Source of the DNA: Arthrobacter sp. Soil764
GTDB taxonomy: Bacteria > Actinomycetota > Actinomycetes > Actinomycetales > Micrococcaceae
Length of the DNA stretch: 64,000 nucleotides
Assembly (NCBI RefSeq): GCF_001428075.1
Contig: NZ_LMSI01000004.1
Coordinates: 62,001 to 126,000 of the forward strand
Reading direction: 5' to 3'
Position numbers and translations under genes: made by a program. The notes under the pieces are model-generated. The model was not told the DNA's origin, did not search any database, and saw only the letters and a list, made by a program, of their open reading frames with translations. Below, one piece after another: positions 51,300-62,145 of this stretch (position 1 is its first letter; each line of letters starts with the position of its first letter).

Positions 51300-51737
51300 T
51301 CAGGGCCGCTGCTCCCCCACAGTGCCGGCCTGGACCTGGCCGCGCATGTCCCGCAGTTCCTGCAGCAGCTTCAGTTGTTCAGCGTTGATGTTCATGAGCA
51401 TCTCGATGTGCGCCGCGGCGCGCACATCCGTCTCGTAGTCATGCTGAGCCATGGCCGAGGCGATTGCGTCCTGGCGCTTGGCCGCGATCAAAAGGATGGC
51501 CCCCTGCAGGCCGGCCAGCATGGACAGGAAGAGATTCAGGAGGATGTAGGGATAGGGATCCCACGCGTTGGCTGCGAGGACATAGCTGTTCAGCGCAGCC
51601 CACGCCGCCATGAACGCCAGGAAGATGCCCACGAAGGGCCAGCTGCCCATCCCGTTCCGGAGGGTATCCGCGGCCCTCTCACCGGCGGTGAGGCCTTCCT
51701 TGTGCCGCCGGTGCCAGTTGCTTCTGATGTCCGTCAT
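51300..51737 (-). CDS. DUF1003 membrane protein
   Basis: 145 residues. Two helices (WPFVGIFLAFMAAWAALN and YILLNLFLSMLAGLQGAILLI) are followed by NRQ-like KRQDAIASAMAQHDYETD and a coiled-coil tail (MLMNINAEQLKLLQELRDM), the DUF1003 layout. Function unknown. The ATG at 51737 is the only good start. It is convergent with csbD. Confidence 0.87.
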   Translation of the reverse strand: MTDIRSNWHRRHKEGLTAGERAADTLRNGMGSWPFVGIFLAFMAAWAALNSYVLAANAWDPYPYILLNLFLSMLAGLQGAILLIAAKRQDAIASAMAQHDYETDVRAAAHIEMLMNINAEQLKLLQELRDMRGQVQAGTVGEQRP

Positions 51738-51859
51738 GGCCCCAGACTATGTCCTGGCTCAGGGGCGGCGGGGCTAGTGGATCAGCCCGGAAAGAAGTTG
51801 GCCCCGGTTTTATTTTCGCCAACCGTTGAAAAAAGACGGTAGTGGCACTAACCTGAACT

Positions 51860-51881
51860 CACTGTGCTGCAGGACACAGTG
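51860..51881. promoter_or_regulatory. Inverted repeat upstream of AraC-type gene
   Basis: CACTGTG and CACAGTG flank an eight-base spacer (51867-51874), 41 bases before the ATG at 51922. It may be an operator or an mRNA hairpin in the leader. Confidence 0.4.
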
Positions 51882-51921
51882 CGGGGGAACGTCGAGTTGC
51901 ATTCCGTTACGAGGAAGATCC

Positions 51922-52893
51922 ATGCCACCAACAACTCCAACCCGGACGTCGTCCCGGCAGGCGCCCCAGGACCTCACCTCCAGGGTGGCCGGCTCCTTCG
52001 ACCACTGGAAGCACCTGGTGGCCGAATCCTTCGTGCCCCTCACGGCACGGACCGATGACGTGGAGGGCTTCCGCGGACAGATGCGTTCGCGCGTGCTGGA
52101 CCGGATGTCCATCGTTGAAGTCACCGCCACCTCCCACGAGGTGCACCGCACCCCGGCACTGATCGCCCAGGCCCACGAGCGCTACTTCAAGCTGAACCTG
52201 CAGCTGGAAGGAACCGGCCTGCTGATCCAGGACAACCGGGAAGCCGTGCTTCAGCCCGGGGACCTGGCCATCTACGACACCAACCGCCCCTACACCCTGG
52301 CTTTCGAGGACCAGACCCGGATCATGGTGCTCATGTTCCCCTGCGACGCCCTGTCGCTGCCCGCGGACTACGTGGGCCAGCTTGCGGCCGTGCGGATGGG
52401 CAGTGGGGGCCTCAGCGGGATCGTGGGCCAGTTCATCCGGGAGCTGTCGGCAAACCTGGATGTCCTGAACGGCCCCAGCGGATCAAGGCTCGCCACGAAC
52501 GCGCTGGACCTGGTGTCCACCATGCTGCATGCGGAAATGGACATTTCGCCGGACAGGATGAAGCCCCAGGCACTCCTGGCCGTATCGATCCGCGAGTATA
52601 TCGAGGCCAACCTCTCCGATCCGCTGCTGTCGCCGGCCGGCATCGCCGCTGCGCACTTCATCTCCACCCGGCACCTGCACAATGTCTTTCACGAGTCGGG
52701 CAGCACCGTTGCCGGCTTCATCCGGAGCCAACGGCTGGACGGGGCCCGCCGCGACCTGCGCGATCCGCTGCATGCCGGAAAGTCCGTAGGTGCCGTGGCC
52801 GCCGCCTGGGGATTCCTGGACGCCGCCCACTTCAGCCGGACGTTCCGGGACGCCTTTGGCGTCTCCCCCACCCAGTGGCGCCGCGGCAGCTAG
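51922..52893 (+). CDS. AraC-family transcriptional regulator
   Basis: 323 residues. An N-terminal AraC_binding_2-type cupin domain (LQLEGTGLLIQDNREAVLQPGD) precedes two HTH motifs: LLSPAGIAAAHFISTRHLHNVF and VGAVAAAWGFLDAAHFSRTF with the closing FGVSPTQWRRG. The ATG at 51922 has GAGGAAG upstream. Targets and inducer are unknown; AraC_binding_2 proteins frequently control aromatic or amine catabolism, and the neighbouring amine genes are possible targets. Confidence 0.92.
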   Translation: MPPTTPTRTSSRQAPQDLTSRVAGSFDHWKHLVAESFVPLTARTDDVEGFRGQMRSRVLDRMSIVEVTATSHEVHRTPALIAQAHERYFKLNLQLEGTGLLIQDNREAVLQPGDLAIYDTNRPYTLAFEDQTRIMVLMFPCDALSLPADYVGQLAAVRMGSGGLSGIVGQFIRELSANLDVLNGPSGSRLATNALDLVSTMLHAEMDISPDRMKPQALLAVSIREYIEANLSDPLLSPAGIAAAHFISTRHLHNVFHESGSTVAGFIRSQRLDGARRDLRDPLHAGKSVGAVAAAWGFLDAAHFSRTFRDAFGVSPTQWRRGS

Positions 52894-52918
52894 ATCAGAG
52901 CCTCCGCAGAAGCCGCCG

Positions 52919-54341
<1,423 letters not shown>

Positions 54342-54457
54342 ATTGCGACTGGGCACCGTTAGCCGGGCACTCGCATCTGCACTAATCTCCGTATTGTGAC
54401 AGCACGATTCCGCTTTATGAGATTTTTTCCCTCGGCCCGCGCAGTGGGGACACCCTG

Positions 54458-55087
54458 ATGCCGTATATCTGCCTCCTCCTCTCCGGCGCCGCGCTGCTGG
54501 TCAACGGCCTCGCCACCCTGGGGCACTTTCCCCGCCGCGACGCCGCGGTGTTCAGCCTGGTGGTCGGAGGCACCCAGCTGGCGCTCGGCGTCGTCCATGT
54601 CTCCACAGCCGGGAACGCCCCGGCGGCGCTCCTGACGGCGGCCGGCATGTTCCTCTTCGGGGTGACGTACCTGTACTCAGGCCTGGACCAACTGCTGGCA
54701 CTCGGGGGCCGCGGCCTGGGCTGGTTCTGCGGGATGGTGGCCTTCTGCGGGCTGCTGCTGGCGGCCGCCTGGCTGGGCCCGGACCCGCTGCTGGCGGTGC
54801 TCTGGCTGTGCTGGTCAGTGCTGTGGGCACTGCTGTTCGCCGGCATGGCCCTCGGCGCAGCGCGGCTGGGACCTTTCACCGGCTGGGCGCTGGTGCTCAC
54901 CAGCCAGGCGTCCGCCACAGTTCCGGCGGTTCTCGGCCTGGCCGGACTCTGGCCCCGTTCGGCTGCCGCCATCTGGCTGGCTGCGCTGCTCCTGGCCGGC
55001 CTGTTCATGGCGGCACGCACACTGGCCCGGCGCGGACCGCAGGTTCCACGCCGGGCCAGTACCGGAGATACCCTGCCGGCTAAGTAA
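54458..55087 (+). CDS. AmiS/UreI-family urea/amide channel
   Basis: 209 residues, six to seven helices. The family hallmark is seen at the start (LLLSGAALLVNGLATLG) and in GMFLFGVTYLYSGLDQLL, with LWLCWSVLWALLFAGM later. These proteins pass urea or short-chain amides. No urease or amidase gene is in the window, so it would feed enzymes encoded elsewhere. It is divergent from gdhA and overlaps the convergent amino-acid permease by eight bases. Confidence 0.82.
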   Translation: MPYICLLLSGAALLVNGLATLGHFPRRDAAVFSLVVGGTQLALGVVHVSTAGNAPAALLTAAGMFLFGVTYLYSGLDQLLALGGRGLGWFCGMVAFCGLLLAAAWLGPDPLLAVLWLCWSVLWALLFAGMALGAARLGPFTGWALVLTSQASATVPAVLGLAGLWPRSAAAIWLAALLLAGLFMAARTLARRGPQVPRRASTGDTLPAK

Positions 55088-56555
55088 GCGCGTGGCCCAA
55101 TGCGGCGACGTGGAGCCGGCGCTGGATTACCGACTCCACGAGCACACCGGCCAGGAAGACCACCGGGACAGCCACCAGGAGGGCCACGGCGATCTCCGCG
55201 CTGCCGCCAATGAGGGCCGTGAAGTTGCTGACCACCAGGTACAGGACCCAGGCCAACAGGATCACCGCCAGGATGGGAGCCACGCGGGTTTGCCAGAGGA
55301 GCGCACCCGCACGTTCCCGCCGGAAGAACGCCACGACGGCCGCCGAGCACAGCATGTACAGCACCAGCAGCGCCGCCACTGCCAGGCCGCTGAACCAGGA
55401 GAACAGGGTCAGCACGGGGTCCAGCGCCAGGATGGCGAAGGGCACCACCAGCACGACGGCGGTGGCGGACTGGACCCAGGCTGCAACGGCAGGTGCCCGG
55501 TGCCGGTTGGTCCGGGCCAGGACGGCGGGCATGGAACCGCGCAGGGCCAGGGAGTGCAGGTAGCGGTTGATGCCGTTGTGGAACGCGATGATTCCGGCGA
55601 GCAGCGAGGTGACCAGGAGGATTCCGGCCACGATGCCTGCCCAAGGGCCGAAGAGTTCCACCAGCGGACCCATGACAAAGGAGGTGGCGTCCCCTGATTC
55701 GAGCGCGGCGCCGGCGGCACCCATCACCTGCGAGGGCCCGTAGTAGCTGACCAGCATCCAGGAGATGAAGGCGAAGAACACCGAGATCACGCCGACGGAG
55801 AGGTAGGTTGCCCGGGCCACGGTCCGGTGCGGATCCTTGGCCTCCGCGGAGTAGATGGCGGTCGATTCGAACCCGAACATGGAAGCCACCGCGAACATGA
55901 TGGCAACACCGGGAGCTCCTGCGCCGATTGCTTCCGGGGAGAAGGAAGCGGCAACGCTGATGCCTTCCGGGCCGCCACCGTGGAACAGCACGGTGAACCC
56001 GAACATCAGGAGGATGGCCACCTCGAGTCCCACCAGCACAGCCAGGACGCGGGCGCCGAGTTCGATATTAAGGGAGCCCAGCACCTGGACGCCGGCCATG
56101 GTGGCGAGAGACAAAAGCCACCAGGGAAGCTCGAGTCCGGCAGACGCCAGGAGCCCGGAGAAGGCTGCACCGTAGAGGCCGTACATGGCAGCCTGGACAG
56201 TGCTGTAGGCCAGCAGGGCCAACCAGGCCGCGCCGGCTCCGGTCCGCCTGCCGAATGCTGCCGTCACGTAGGCGTAAAACGCACCGTTGGCCTGGATTTT
56301 GCGGCTCATGGCCACAAAGCCCACGGCGAAGACCACGATGACGACGCCGACGATCAGGTAGGCGCCCGGGGCGCCGGCACCGTTGCCCAGCGCTGCCGCG
56401 AGCGGTGCCGCGCCCACGATCCCCGTCAGGGGCGCCTGGGCGGACAGGACGAAGAACAGGACGCCCAGCACGCCGATGCTGCCGGCGCGGAGGGCCGTGG
56501 AATGCTCCTTTGCCGGAGCGCCAGTGGTCCGGGTCTCGGAATTCGAAATACTCAT
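55080..56555 (-). CDS. APC-family amino acid/amine permease
   Basis: 491 residues, 12 helices. GSIGVLGVLFFVLSAQAPLTG starts helix 1 with the unwound glycine region typical of the APC superfamily, and FAVASMFGFESTAIYSAEAKDP marks helix 6. ATG 56555 is preferred to ATG 56576 because AGAAGGA lies seven bases upstream. It is third in the operon after the cupin and flavin amine oxidase, so it most likely imports the amine that enzyme oxidises (for example a polyamine or tyramine-like compound); identity unknown. Confidence 0.9.
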   Translation of the reverse strand: MSISNSETRTTGAPAKEHSTALRAGSIGVLGVLFFVLSAQAPLTGIVGAAPLAAALGNGAGAPGAYLIVGVVIVVFAVGFVAMSRKIQANGAFYAYVTAAFGRRTGAGAAWLALLAYSTVQAAMYGLYGAAFSGLLASAGLELPWWLLSLATMAGVQVLGSLNIELGARVLAVLVGLEVAILLMFGFTVLFHGGGPEGISVAASFSPEAIGAGAPGVAIMFAVASMFGFESTAIYSAEAKDPHRTVARATYLSVGVISVFFAFISWMLVSYYGPSQVMGAAGAALESGDATSFVMGPLVELFGPWAGIVAGILLVTSLLAGIIAFHNGINRYLHSLALRGSMPAVLARTNRHRAPAVAAWVQSATAVVLVVPFAILALDPVLTLFSWFSGLAVAALLVLYMLCSAAVVAFFRRERAGALLWQTRVAPILAVILLAWVLYLVVSNFTALIGGSAEIAVALLVAVPVVFLAGVLVESVIQRRLHVAALGHALT

Positions 56556-56644
56556 TGGATCCTTCTTAACGGTCATGAGCTCGAGAAAATTGCTGTGGGA
56601 TCCAGCTTGGCAGCGGCCCGCGCTGCCCCTTTGTCCACCAGCGA

Positions 56645-57994
56645 TCAGTTGTTGTCCGTCAGCGCAGTGCCGGTGCGGCCCGCAATATTCGACGCCGCCG
56701 CCGATGCGGCTTCCATGCCGCTCTCGATGGCGCCGTCAATGAAGCCGCCCCATCCGTTGGCGATGTCGGAGCCGGCAAAGAGCACGTTTCCGTGCCCTGC
56801 CTGGAGTGCTGCCAGATGGTTGGCCAGGAAGCCTGTCCGGTGCATCGGCCATGTTTCCCCCGCCAACGGATCGGCCACCCAGTCATGTGTGGCCACGTTC
56901 CGCACCTCGGCGTCAGGCACCAGCCGGGCCAGCTGCGCCTGCACTGCCGCGGCATCCGCGGCGTCGATCTTCGAAGCGTCCGGGCCGAAGCCAACGACGA
57001 TCGTGTCGCCGTCGAGCACGTATTCCGCCTGGAAGAAATTCAGCGGCCAGTCCGCGTTCCCCAAGGCTACGAAGGGTGCATGTTCTCCCCGGAGCCGGAT
57101 CCACACCTTAACACCCTTGGATACCTGCCCGTCGTTTGCTCCTTCTGCCTGGGCCGGGGTCAACGGTGGCTCGAAGTCGACGGCGCCCAGGACATGGAGC
57201 GGGACGGTGACGATTGCAGTCCTGGCGGTAATGGTCCGGCCGCCAGCGCTGCGGACGGTGACCGTGCCGCCGTCGTCACTGATCCCTGACACAACGAAAC
57301 CGAAGTCGACGGCGGTCCGCGCGTCCCGGAGGATGGCCTCGGCCAGTGCCGCGGTGCCGCCCTGGATCTTGTACGTGGCGCAGGCTTCGAAGTTGACCGC
57401 CCAGTCACCGTTGGTCAGGGCCACCCAGCGCAGGGCCTGGGTCAGCGCCGCGTCTTCCAGCGGCCCGTTGAAGTTCAGGGCCCAGAAGGACTCGAGGATG
57501 TCCCGTGCGGCACCGGCGGGGAACTGCTCCCGGATGCGGTCCTGGACGGACACGTGGTCGATGCCTTTGAAGTCATCGACGGCCAGGGGGGTGAAGGGTT
57601 GGGGGAAGTAGCGGCGTGACTCCTTGACCAACTCGCCGTTGTAGATGCCAACCAGGTCCAGAAGCTCGCCGGGGGCACCTTCCCGGCGGCCGCCGTCGGC
57701 CCACCAAAAGGCACGCTGCGGCTCCGGGCTTGCTACAGTGCCGATGCCGTACCGTTTCAGCTCGGCCCAGACGTACGGCTGGGTCCAGTGCACCCACGTG
57801 CCGCCGATCTCCAGGTCGCGGCCCAGCCGGTGGTCCAACCAGGTCCTGCCGCCGATGCGGTCCCGGGCCTCGACGACGCGAACCTTCAAACCCTGCCGGG
57901 TGAGCTCCCTGGCGGCGGTAAGGCCGGCGAATCCCGCACCCACGACGACGACGTCGAGGGTGGCGTTGACTGAGGTGCTGTGTTCCTGATCCAT
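56645..57994 (-). CDS. Flavin monoamine oxidase family protein
   Basis: 449 residues. The FAD motif DVVVVGAGFAGLTAARELTRQG occupies residues 14-35, followed by RVVEARDRIGGRTW and, near the C-terminus, LFAGSDIANGWGGFIDGAIESG, the second flavin contact. It oxidises a primary or secondary amine with oxygen, giving aldehyde, ammonia or amine, and peroxide. It is not related to the copper enzyme at 48309-50252, so the genome has two independent amine oxidases within 10 kb. It begins 10 bases after the cupin gene. Confidence 0.92.
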   Translation of the reverse strand: MDQEHSTSVNATLDVVVVGAGFAGLTAARELTRQGLKVRVVEARDRIGGRTWLDHRLGRDLEIGGTWVHWTQPYVWAELKRYGIGTVASPEPQRAFWWADGGRREGAPGELLDLVGIYNGELVKESRRYFPQPFTPLAVDDFKGIDHVSVQDRIREQFPAGAARDILESFWALNFNGPLEDAALTQALRWVALTNGDWAVNFEACATYKIQGGTAALAEAILRDARTAVDFGFVVSGISDDGGTVTVRSAGGRTITARTAIVTVPLHVLGAVDFEPPLTPAQAEGANDGQVSKGVKVWIRLRGEHAPFVALGNADWPLNFFQAEYVLDGDTIVVGFGPDASKIDAADAAAVQAQLARLVPDAEVRNVATHDWVADPLAGETWPMHRTGFLANHLAALQAGHGNVLFAGSDIANGWGGFIDGAIESGMEAASAAASNIAGRTGTALTDNN

Positions 57995-58004
57995 GGGGCC
58001 GCAC

Positions 58005-58349
58005 CTAGCTGTAGACGAAGAATTCGACGGTGGGTGCCAGCACGGCCCAACGGGTGCGGGCGCCTTTGTTGAAGGACGCCGCACCCCCGGCCGTGAGTTC
58101 ATACACGTCGCCGCCTTCCACCTCGATGCGGAGGTGGCCGTCGATGATGTGGATGGTTTCGTCGGCTTCGATGACCAGGTCGAAGGGCTCGGGGGCCTCC
58201 GTGGGATTGACGTGCCAGTAACCGCAGGCGAGGGCCGGCCGGCCGCCCTCGCCAAAGCGGCGGATCCATTGGACCTGGCCCAGCTCGAAGGGCTCGTTCT
58301 TGCCGGGATCGAGGAACGAGGACGTAGTGAAGGCGGGAGTTGTTGCCAT
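58005..58349 (-). CDS. Cupin protein of the amine oxidase operon (EutQ-like)
   Basis: 114 residues. One cupin fold: EPFDLVIEADETIHIIDGHLRI and GGAASFNKGARTRWAVL are similar to the DUF861/EutQ C-terminal domain. Its job is unknown; in amine operons such cupins accompany the oxidase. The ATG at 58349 is supported by GGAG upstream; the frame extends further only into the divergent regulatory region. It is the first gene of the minus-strand operon. Confidence 0.8.
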   Translation of the reverse strand: MATTPAFTTSSFLDPGKNEPFELGQVQWIRRFGEGGRPALACGYWHVNPTEAPEPFDLVIEADETIHIIDGHLRIEVEGGDVYELTAGGAASFNKGARTRWAVLAPTVEFFVYS

Positions 58350-58409
58350 GGTTTGCTCCAGGGGGAAGGGCCGGCGGCTGCCGGAAATCAGTGATAGCGA
58401 CGCCGATGC

Positions 58410-58425
58410 TGTGACTGGCATCACG
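58410..58425. promoter_or_regulatory. CRP/GlxR-like site TGTGA-N6-TCACG
   Basis: TGTGACTGGCATCACG has the same TGTGA/TCACG half-sites and spacing as the site at 2978-2993. It lies 61 bases upstream of the cupin start. Confidence 0.45.
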
Positions 58426-58438
58426 GCGTGGAAGCAAT

Positions 58439-58454
58439 CTAAGCAATTGCTTAG
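58439..58454. promoter_or_regulatory. Perfect 16-bp palindrome, TetR operator candidate
   Basis: CTAAGCAATTGCTTAG is exactly self-complementary and lies 52 bases before the TetR start and 90 bases before the cupin start. A partial extra half-site (TTCTAAG) follows. It probably binds the divergent TetR. Confidence 0.7.
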
Positions 58455-58505
58455 TTCTAAGTCAAGGGGCAGCTCTGGGTCTTGAAGCTGGCTAGAATCG
58501 TCGTC

Positions 58506-59090
58506 ATGACGCCTTCCGCCACCCGCAGTGCTGCCTCCTCCAAATACGGCACAGGCCGCGAAGCTTTGCTGCGGGCCGTCGTGGACGTGGTGGCGCAGAA
58601 GGGCCTGCGCGGGATGACGTACCGGGCCGTCGCCGAGGCAGCGGGCGTGAACAACAGCCTGGTGGCTCATCATTTCGGGTCCAGGGATGCACTCATTGCC
58701 GCGGCACTGCAGTGGGCTTCCGAGCAATCCATCGCCGCGTCCCGGCTGCGCGAAGCGGCGGAGCAGGAAGGCTCATTCACCGAGGCGCTGTTGGGACTCC
58801 TGCTTGAAGATCCGGGACTGCAGGCGTTCCAATACGAGATGATCCTGGAAGCACGGCGTCGGCCGGAACTGGCCGGACCCGTGGCCCAGCTGTACGAGAG
58901 CTACGTCGCCGCCTTGACCGAAGGGCTTCAGGCTTTTGGCATACAGGGCGAGGTGCGCGTGGTTGCCCGCTCGCTCTTCGCCGCTCTGGATGGACTTGTA
59001 CTGCAGTACCTTGCTGGTGTCGGACGGGACGAGATTGCTGCAGCCCTTGAGGAGGTGCACCAGGTGGTGCTCCTCCGGCGCGGAACCTAG
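58506..59090 (+). CDS. TetR-family regulator of the flavin amine oxidase operon
   Basis: 194 residues. HTH: TYRAVAEAAGVNNSLVAHHFGSRD is canonical. The C-terminal helical domain has LEARRRPELAGPVAQLYESYV. ATG 58506 is preferred over the TTG at 58482. Divergent from the cupin/oxidase/permease operon; the perfect palindrome between them is the probable operator. The inducer is likely the amine substrate. Confidence 0.88.
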   Translation: MTPSATRSAASSKYGTGREALLRAVVDVVAQKGLRGMTYRAVAEAAGVNNSLVAHHFGSRDALIAAALQWASEQSIAASRLREAAEQEGSFTEALLGLLLEDPGLQAFQYEMILEARRRPELAGPVAQLYESYVAALTEGLQAFGIQGEVRVVARSLFAALDGLVLQYLAGVGRDEIAAALEEVHQVVLLRRGT

Positions 59091-59116
59091 CGCCACCCAC
59101 CGGGCGGGCACAGCAA

Positions 59117-59157
59117 AGCGCGGCCGGCCGCCCCCGGAAGGGGCAGCCAGCCGCGCT
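59117..59157. terminator. Two-part terminator hairpin between TetR gene and purU
   Basis: Arms 59117-59128 and 59146-59157 pair with one C-A mismatch, enclosing a second CCCC-GGAA-GGGG hairpin. It lies 26 bases after the TetR stop and 22 bases after the purU stop, ending both transcripts. Confidence 0.65.
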
Positions 59158-59179
59158 GGCAGTATTCAGTTGGTTCGGG

Positions 59180-60076
59180 TTACCGGAGCACCACGGTGCG
59201 GTTGCCCTGCAGGATGACCCGGCCCTCGCAGTGCCATTTCACGGCGTTGGAGAGGGCCTTGCATTCGGTGTCGCGGCCGGCGGCCACCAGGTCCTCCGGT
59301 CCGTACGTGTGGTCCACCTCCACCACCTGCTGGGCGATGATGGGTCCCTCGTCCAGCTCTGCGTTGACGTAGTGTGCCGTGGCGCCCACGGTCTTGACGC
59401 CGCGCGCGTACGCCTGGTGGTAGGGCTTGGCACCCTTGAAGCTGGGCAGGAACGAGTGGTGGATGTTGATGGCCCGGCCGTCCAGCTGCCGGGTCAGCTC
59501 GTCGCTGAGTACCTGCATGTAGCGGGCCAGGACCACCAGTTCCACGTCCAGCCCGTCCACCAGCTCCATGAGTTTCGCCTCGGCCTCGGGCTTGGTTCCG
59601 GCCGTGACCGGGATGTGGTGGAACGGGATCCCGTGCCACTCCACCAGCGCCTGGTGGTCCCGGTGGTTGGACACCACCGCCACCACGTCAATGGGCAGCT
59701 CGCCGATGCGGGCCCGGAACAGCAGGTCGTTGAGGCAGTGCCCGAATTTGGACACCATGATCAGCACCTTGCGCTTGGAACCCTGGCGTTCCAGCTGCCA
59801 CCGCATGCCGAACTTCCCGGCAACGGGGGCAAAAGAGGACCGCAGGAGCTCCAGCGTGGATTCGTCCCCTTCGGAGACGAAGTGCACGCGCATGAAGAAG
59901 TGGCCCTCGGAGCGTTCACCGAACTGCTTGTTGTCGATGATGTCGCAGCCGTGCTCCAGCAGGAAACCGGAGACGGCATGCACAATGCCGGGCCCTTCCG
60001 GGCAGTCAAGGGTCAGGACGTGCTCCACGGTGGTGGGCGCCTTCAGTGCGGGGATATGGGTTTCAGTAACAGTCAT
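59180..60076 (-). CDS. purU: Formyltetrahydrofolate deformylase
   Basis: 298 residues. It hydrolyses 10-formyl-tetrahydrofolate to formate and tetrahydrofolate. An N-terminal ACT domain (LTLDCPEGPGIVHAVSGFLLE) precedes the formyltransferase-like domain with INIHHSFLPSFKGAKPY, GATAHYVNAELDEGPIIAQ and VEVDHTYG, which carry the catalytic Asn, His and Asp. It follows sdaA after three bases. In the sox operon it drains the one-carbon units made from sarcosine. Confidence 0.95.
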   Translation of the reverse strand: MTVTETHIPALKAPTTVEHVLTLDCPEGPGIVHAVSGFLLEHGCDIIDNKQFGERSEGHFFMRVHFVSEGDESTLELLRSSFAPVAGKFGMRWQLERQGSKRKVLIMVSKFGHCLNDLLFRARIGELPIDVVAVVSNHRDHQALVEWHGIPFHHIPVTAGTKPEAEAKLMELVDGLDVELVVLARYMQVLSDELTRQLDGRAINIHHSFLPSFKGAKPYHQAYARGVKTVGATAHYVNAELDEGPIIAQQVVEVDHTYGPEDLVAAGRDTECKALSNAVKWHCEGRVILQGNRTVVLR

Positions 60077-60079
60077 GGC

Positions 60080-61495
60080 TCAGCACTCGATCACATTCAC
60101 GGCGAGGCCTCCTCGGGAGGTTTCCTTGTACTTGGTTTTCATGTCGGCTCCGGTGTCGCGCATGGTCTTGATCGCCTTGTCCAGCGAGACCTTGTGGCTG
60201 CCGTCCCCGTGCAGGGCCAGCCGGGCCGCGTTGATCGCCTTCACGCTGGCGATCGCGTTCCGCTCGATGCACGGGATCTGTACCAGGCCGCCCACCGGAT
60301 CACAGGTGAGGCCCAGATTGTGCTCGATCCCCACCTCTGCGGCGTTTTCCACCTGCGCGGGCGTTCCGCCGAGCACTTCGCAGAGCCCGGCCGCCGCCAT
60401 CGAGCAGGCGGAGCCCACCTCACCCTGGCAGCCCACTTCGGCGCCGGAGATGGAGGCGTTCGTCTTGAAGAGGATTCCGACGGCGGCCGCCGCCAGCAGG
60501 AAGCGGACCACACCATCGTCGTCGGCTCCCGGAACAAACTTGATGTAGTAGTGCAGCACGGCCGGCACGATTCCGGCCGCCCCGTTGGTGGGCGCGGTGA
60601 CGATCCGGCCGCCGGCCGCGTTCTCCTCGTTCACGGCGAGAGCGAACAGGTTGACCCATTCCATCGCCAGCAGCGGGTCCGCCGGCGCCTGGACGGGCGA
60701 CGGCGTTGCTGCCGCGGCTTCGGCGCTTGCCGCGGAGGCGGTCAGGGTGCGGAACAGTGACGGCGCCCGCCGGGTAACCTTCAGGCCGCCCGGCAGGATG
60801 CCTTCGGCGTTGCAGCCGTTCTCCACGCATTCGCGCATGACGGCCCACAGGCCCATGAGTTTCTCCCGCAGTTCCGCTTCGCTGTGCCAGATGAGCTCGT
60901 TGGCCAACATGACGTCGGAGATGGACATGCCTTCCCGGCTGCAGATCTGCAGCAGCTCATCGGCGGTGGAGAACGGATAGGGCAGGACGGTGTCATCCGG
61001 CACCACTTTGTCCGCGCCCGCCGCGTCCCCGTCCACCACGAAGCCGCCCCCAATGGAATAGAAGCTCCGTTCGCTCAGAACGGCTCCGGTGTGGTCCAGC
61101 GCGCGGAAGGTCATCCCGTTCGGGTGCGCCGGAAGGGACTTGCGCCGGTGGAGCACCACGTCCTCTTCCCAGTTGAAGTCCACCCGGTGGGAGCCGGCAA
61201 CGTGCAGCTCGGCGTTCAGCGCGGCAGCCGCCACCTGGTCATCCGCCGTGAAGGTGTTCACCGTTTCGGGTTCCAGGCCCTGCAGCCCCAGGACCACCGC
61301 CTTGTCCGAGCCGTGGCCCCGCCCCGTGGCGCCCAGGGAACCGAAAAGTTCCGACTGGACGCGCACCGTGGAGGCCAGCTGGCCGTCGCCCTTCAACCCG
61401 TCCGCGAAGAGCTTGGCCGCCCGCATCGGGCCCACCGTGTGTGACGACGAGGGCCCGATGCCAACAGAGAACAGGTCAAGGACGCTGAGCGCCAT
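60080..61495 (-). CDS. sdaA: L-serine ammonia-lyase (serine dehydratase)
   Basis: 471 residues, fused alpha and beta domains of the iron-sulfur type. It converts serine to pyruvate and ammonia. Features are [20 protein letters not shown] at the N-terminus and, in the catalytic part, [19 protein letters not shown] and [14 protein letters not shown] with the cysteines for the [4Fe-4S] cluster. The ATG at 61495 shares a base with the soxG stop (TGATG). In the pathway it consumes serine formed from glycine and methylene-tetrahydrofolate. Confidence 0.95.
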   Translation of the reverse strand: MALSVLDLFSVGIGPSSSHTVGPMRAAKLFADGLKGDGQLASTVRVQSELFGSLGATGRGHGSDKAVVLGLQGLEPETVNTFTADDQVAAAALNAELHVAGSHRVDFNWEEDVVLHRRKSLPAHPNGMTFRALDHTGAVLSERSFYSIGGGFVVDGDAAGADKVVPDDTVLPYPFSTADELLQICSREGMSISDVMLANELIWHSEAELREKLMGLWAVMRECVENGCNAEGILPGGLKVTRRAPSLFRTLTASAASAEAAAATPSPVQAPADPLLAMEWVNLFALAVNEENAAGGRIVTAPTNGAAGIVPAVLHYYIKFVPGADDDGVVRFLLAAAAVGILFKTNASISGAEVGCQGEVGSACSMAAAGLCEVLGGTPAQVENAAEVGIEHNLGLTCDPVGGLVQIPCIERNAIASVKAINAARLALHGDGSHKVSLDKAIKTMRDTGADMKTKYKETSRGGLAVNVIEC

Positions 61496-62145
61496 CAGGG
61501 GACCTCTGGCGAGGCGTACTCCCGCATGGCGTCCAGCAGCCACCGGCCCAGGAACTCGGCGAAGGATGCCCGGGGGAAGATCCGGAAGGACTCCTCCCCC
61601 GTCTTCCACAGGATGGCCGGGATGTTGGCGATCTCCGTGGAGAAGGCGGTGCCGGCCTTGAACACCCGGGGGTGCAGGTCCAGCGAGTTGCCCTTTTCCA
61701 GGACGTCGCGGGCCCTGGGGCCGGTCAGTTCGAACGTGGTCCGGTTGGCGGAGAGGTCCACCACCTGGCCCGCGTTGCCGCCCAGTGCGTCCCGCAGCGC
61801 GGGGATCAGGCCGCCGCCCAGGGATTCGTGTGCTTCAGTGGGTGCCACCACCAGGAATTCGCCCGGGCCCAGCCAGAGAACGGAGGTGTCGCCGCTGCCT
61901 GCCACGGCACCGGATGCGGCGGGAAGGCCGCCGGTGACAGCGGCGAGGCGCTGTGCCGTGTCCGATCCGGCCGAGGCCCGGAGCCCCACCATGGTGAGGA
62001 AGGGCAGCTCGGAAAGCTCAACGGTGCCGGCCAGGGAGCCGGCCGCGAACGCTTCGGCGAGCTGTTTGGCGGGGCTGACTCGGGCGGCGAGGTTCTTGTC
62101 TGCGGCGGTCTTGGCGGAGATCGGGGATGCTGCTGTTTCAGCCAT
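61495..62145 (-). CDS. soxG: Sarcosine oxidase gamma subunit
   Basis: 216 residues. Small subunit of heterotetrameric sarcosine oxidase. The pattern [41 protein letters not shown] and [22 protein letters not shown] matches SoxG. ATG 62145 is used; it overlaps the soxA stop by eight bases and the gene ends one base into sdaA, so all are translated together. Confidence 0.93.
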   Translation of the reverse strand: MAETAASPISAKTAADKNLAARVSPAKQLAEAFAAGSLAGTVELSELPFLTMVGLRASAGSDTAQRLAAVTGGLPAASGAVAGSGDTSVLWLGPGEFLVVAPTEAHESLGGGLIPALRDALGGNAGQVVDLSANRTTFELTGPRARDVLEKGNSLDLHPRVFKAGTAFSTEIANIPAILWKTGEESFRIFPRASFAEFLGRWLLDAMREYASPEVP

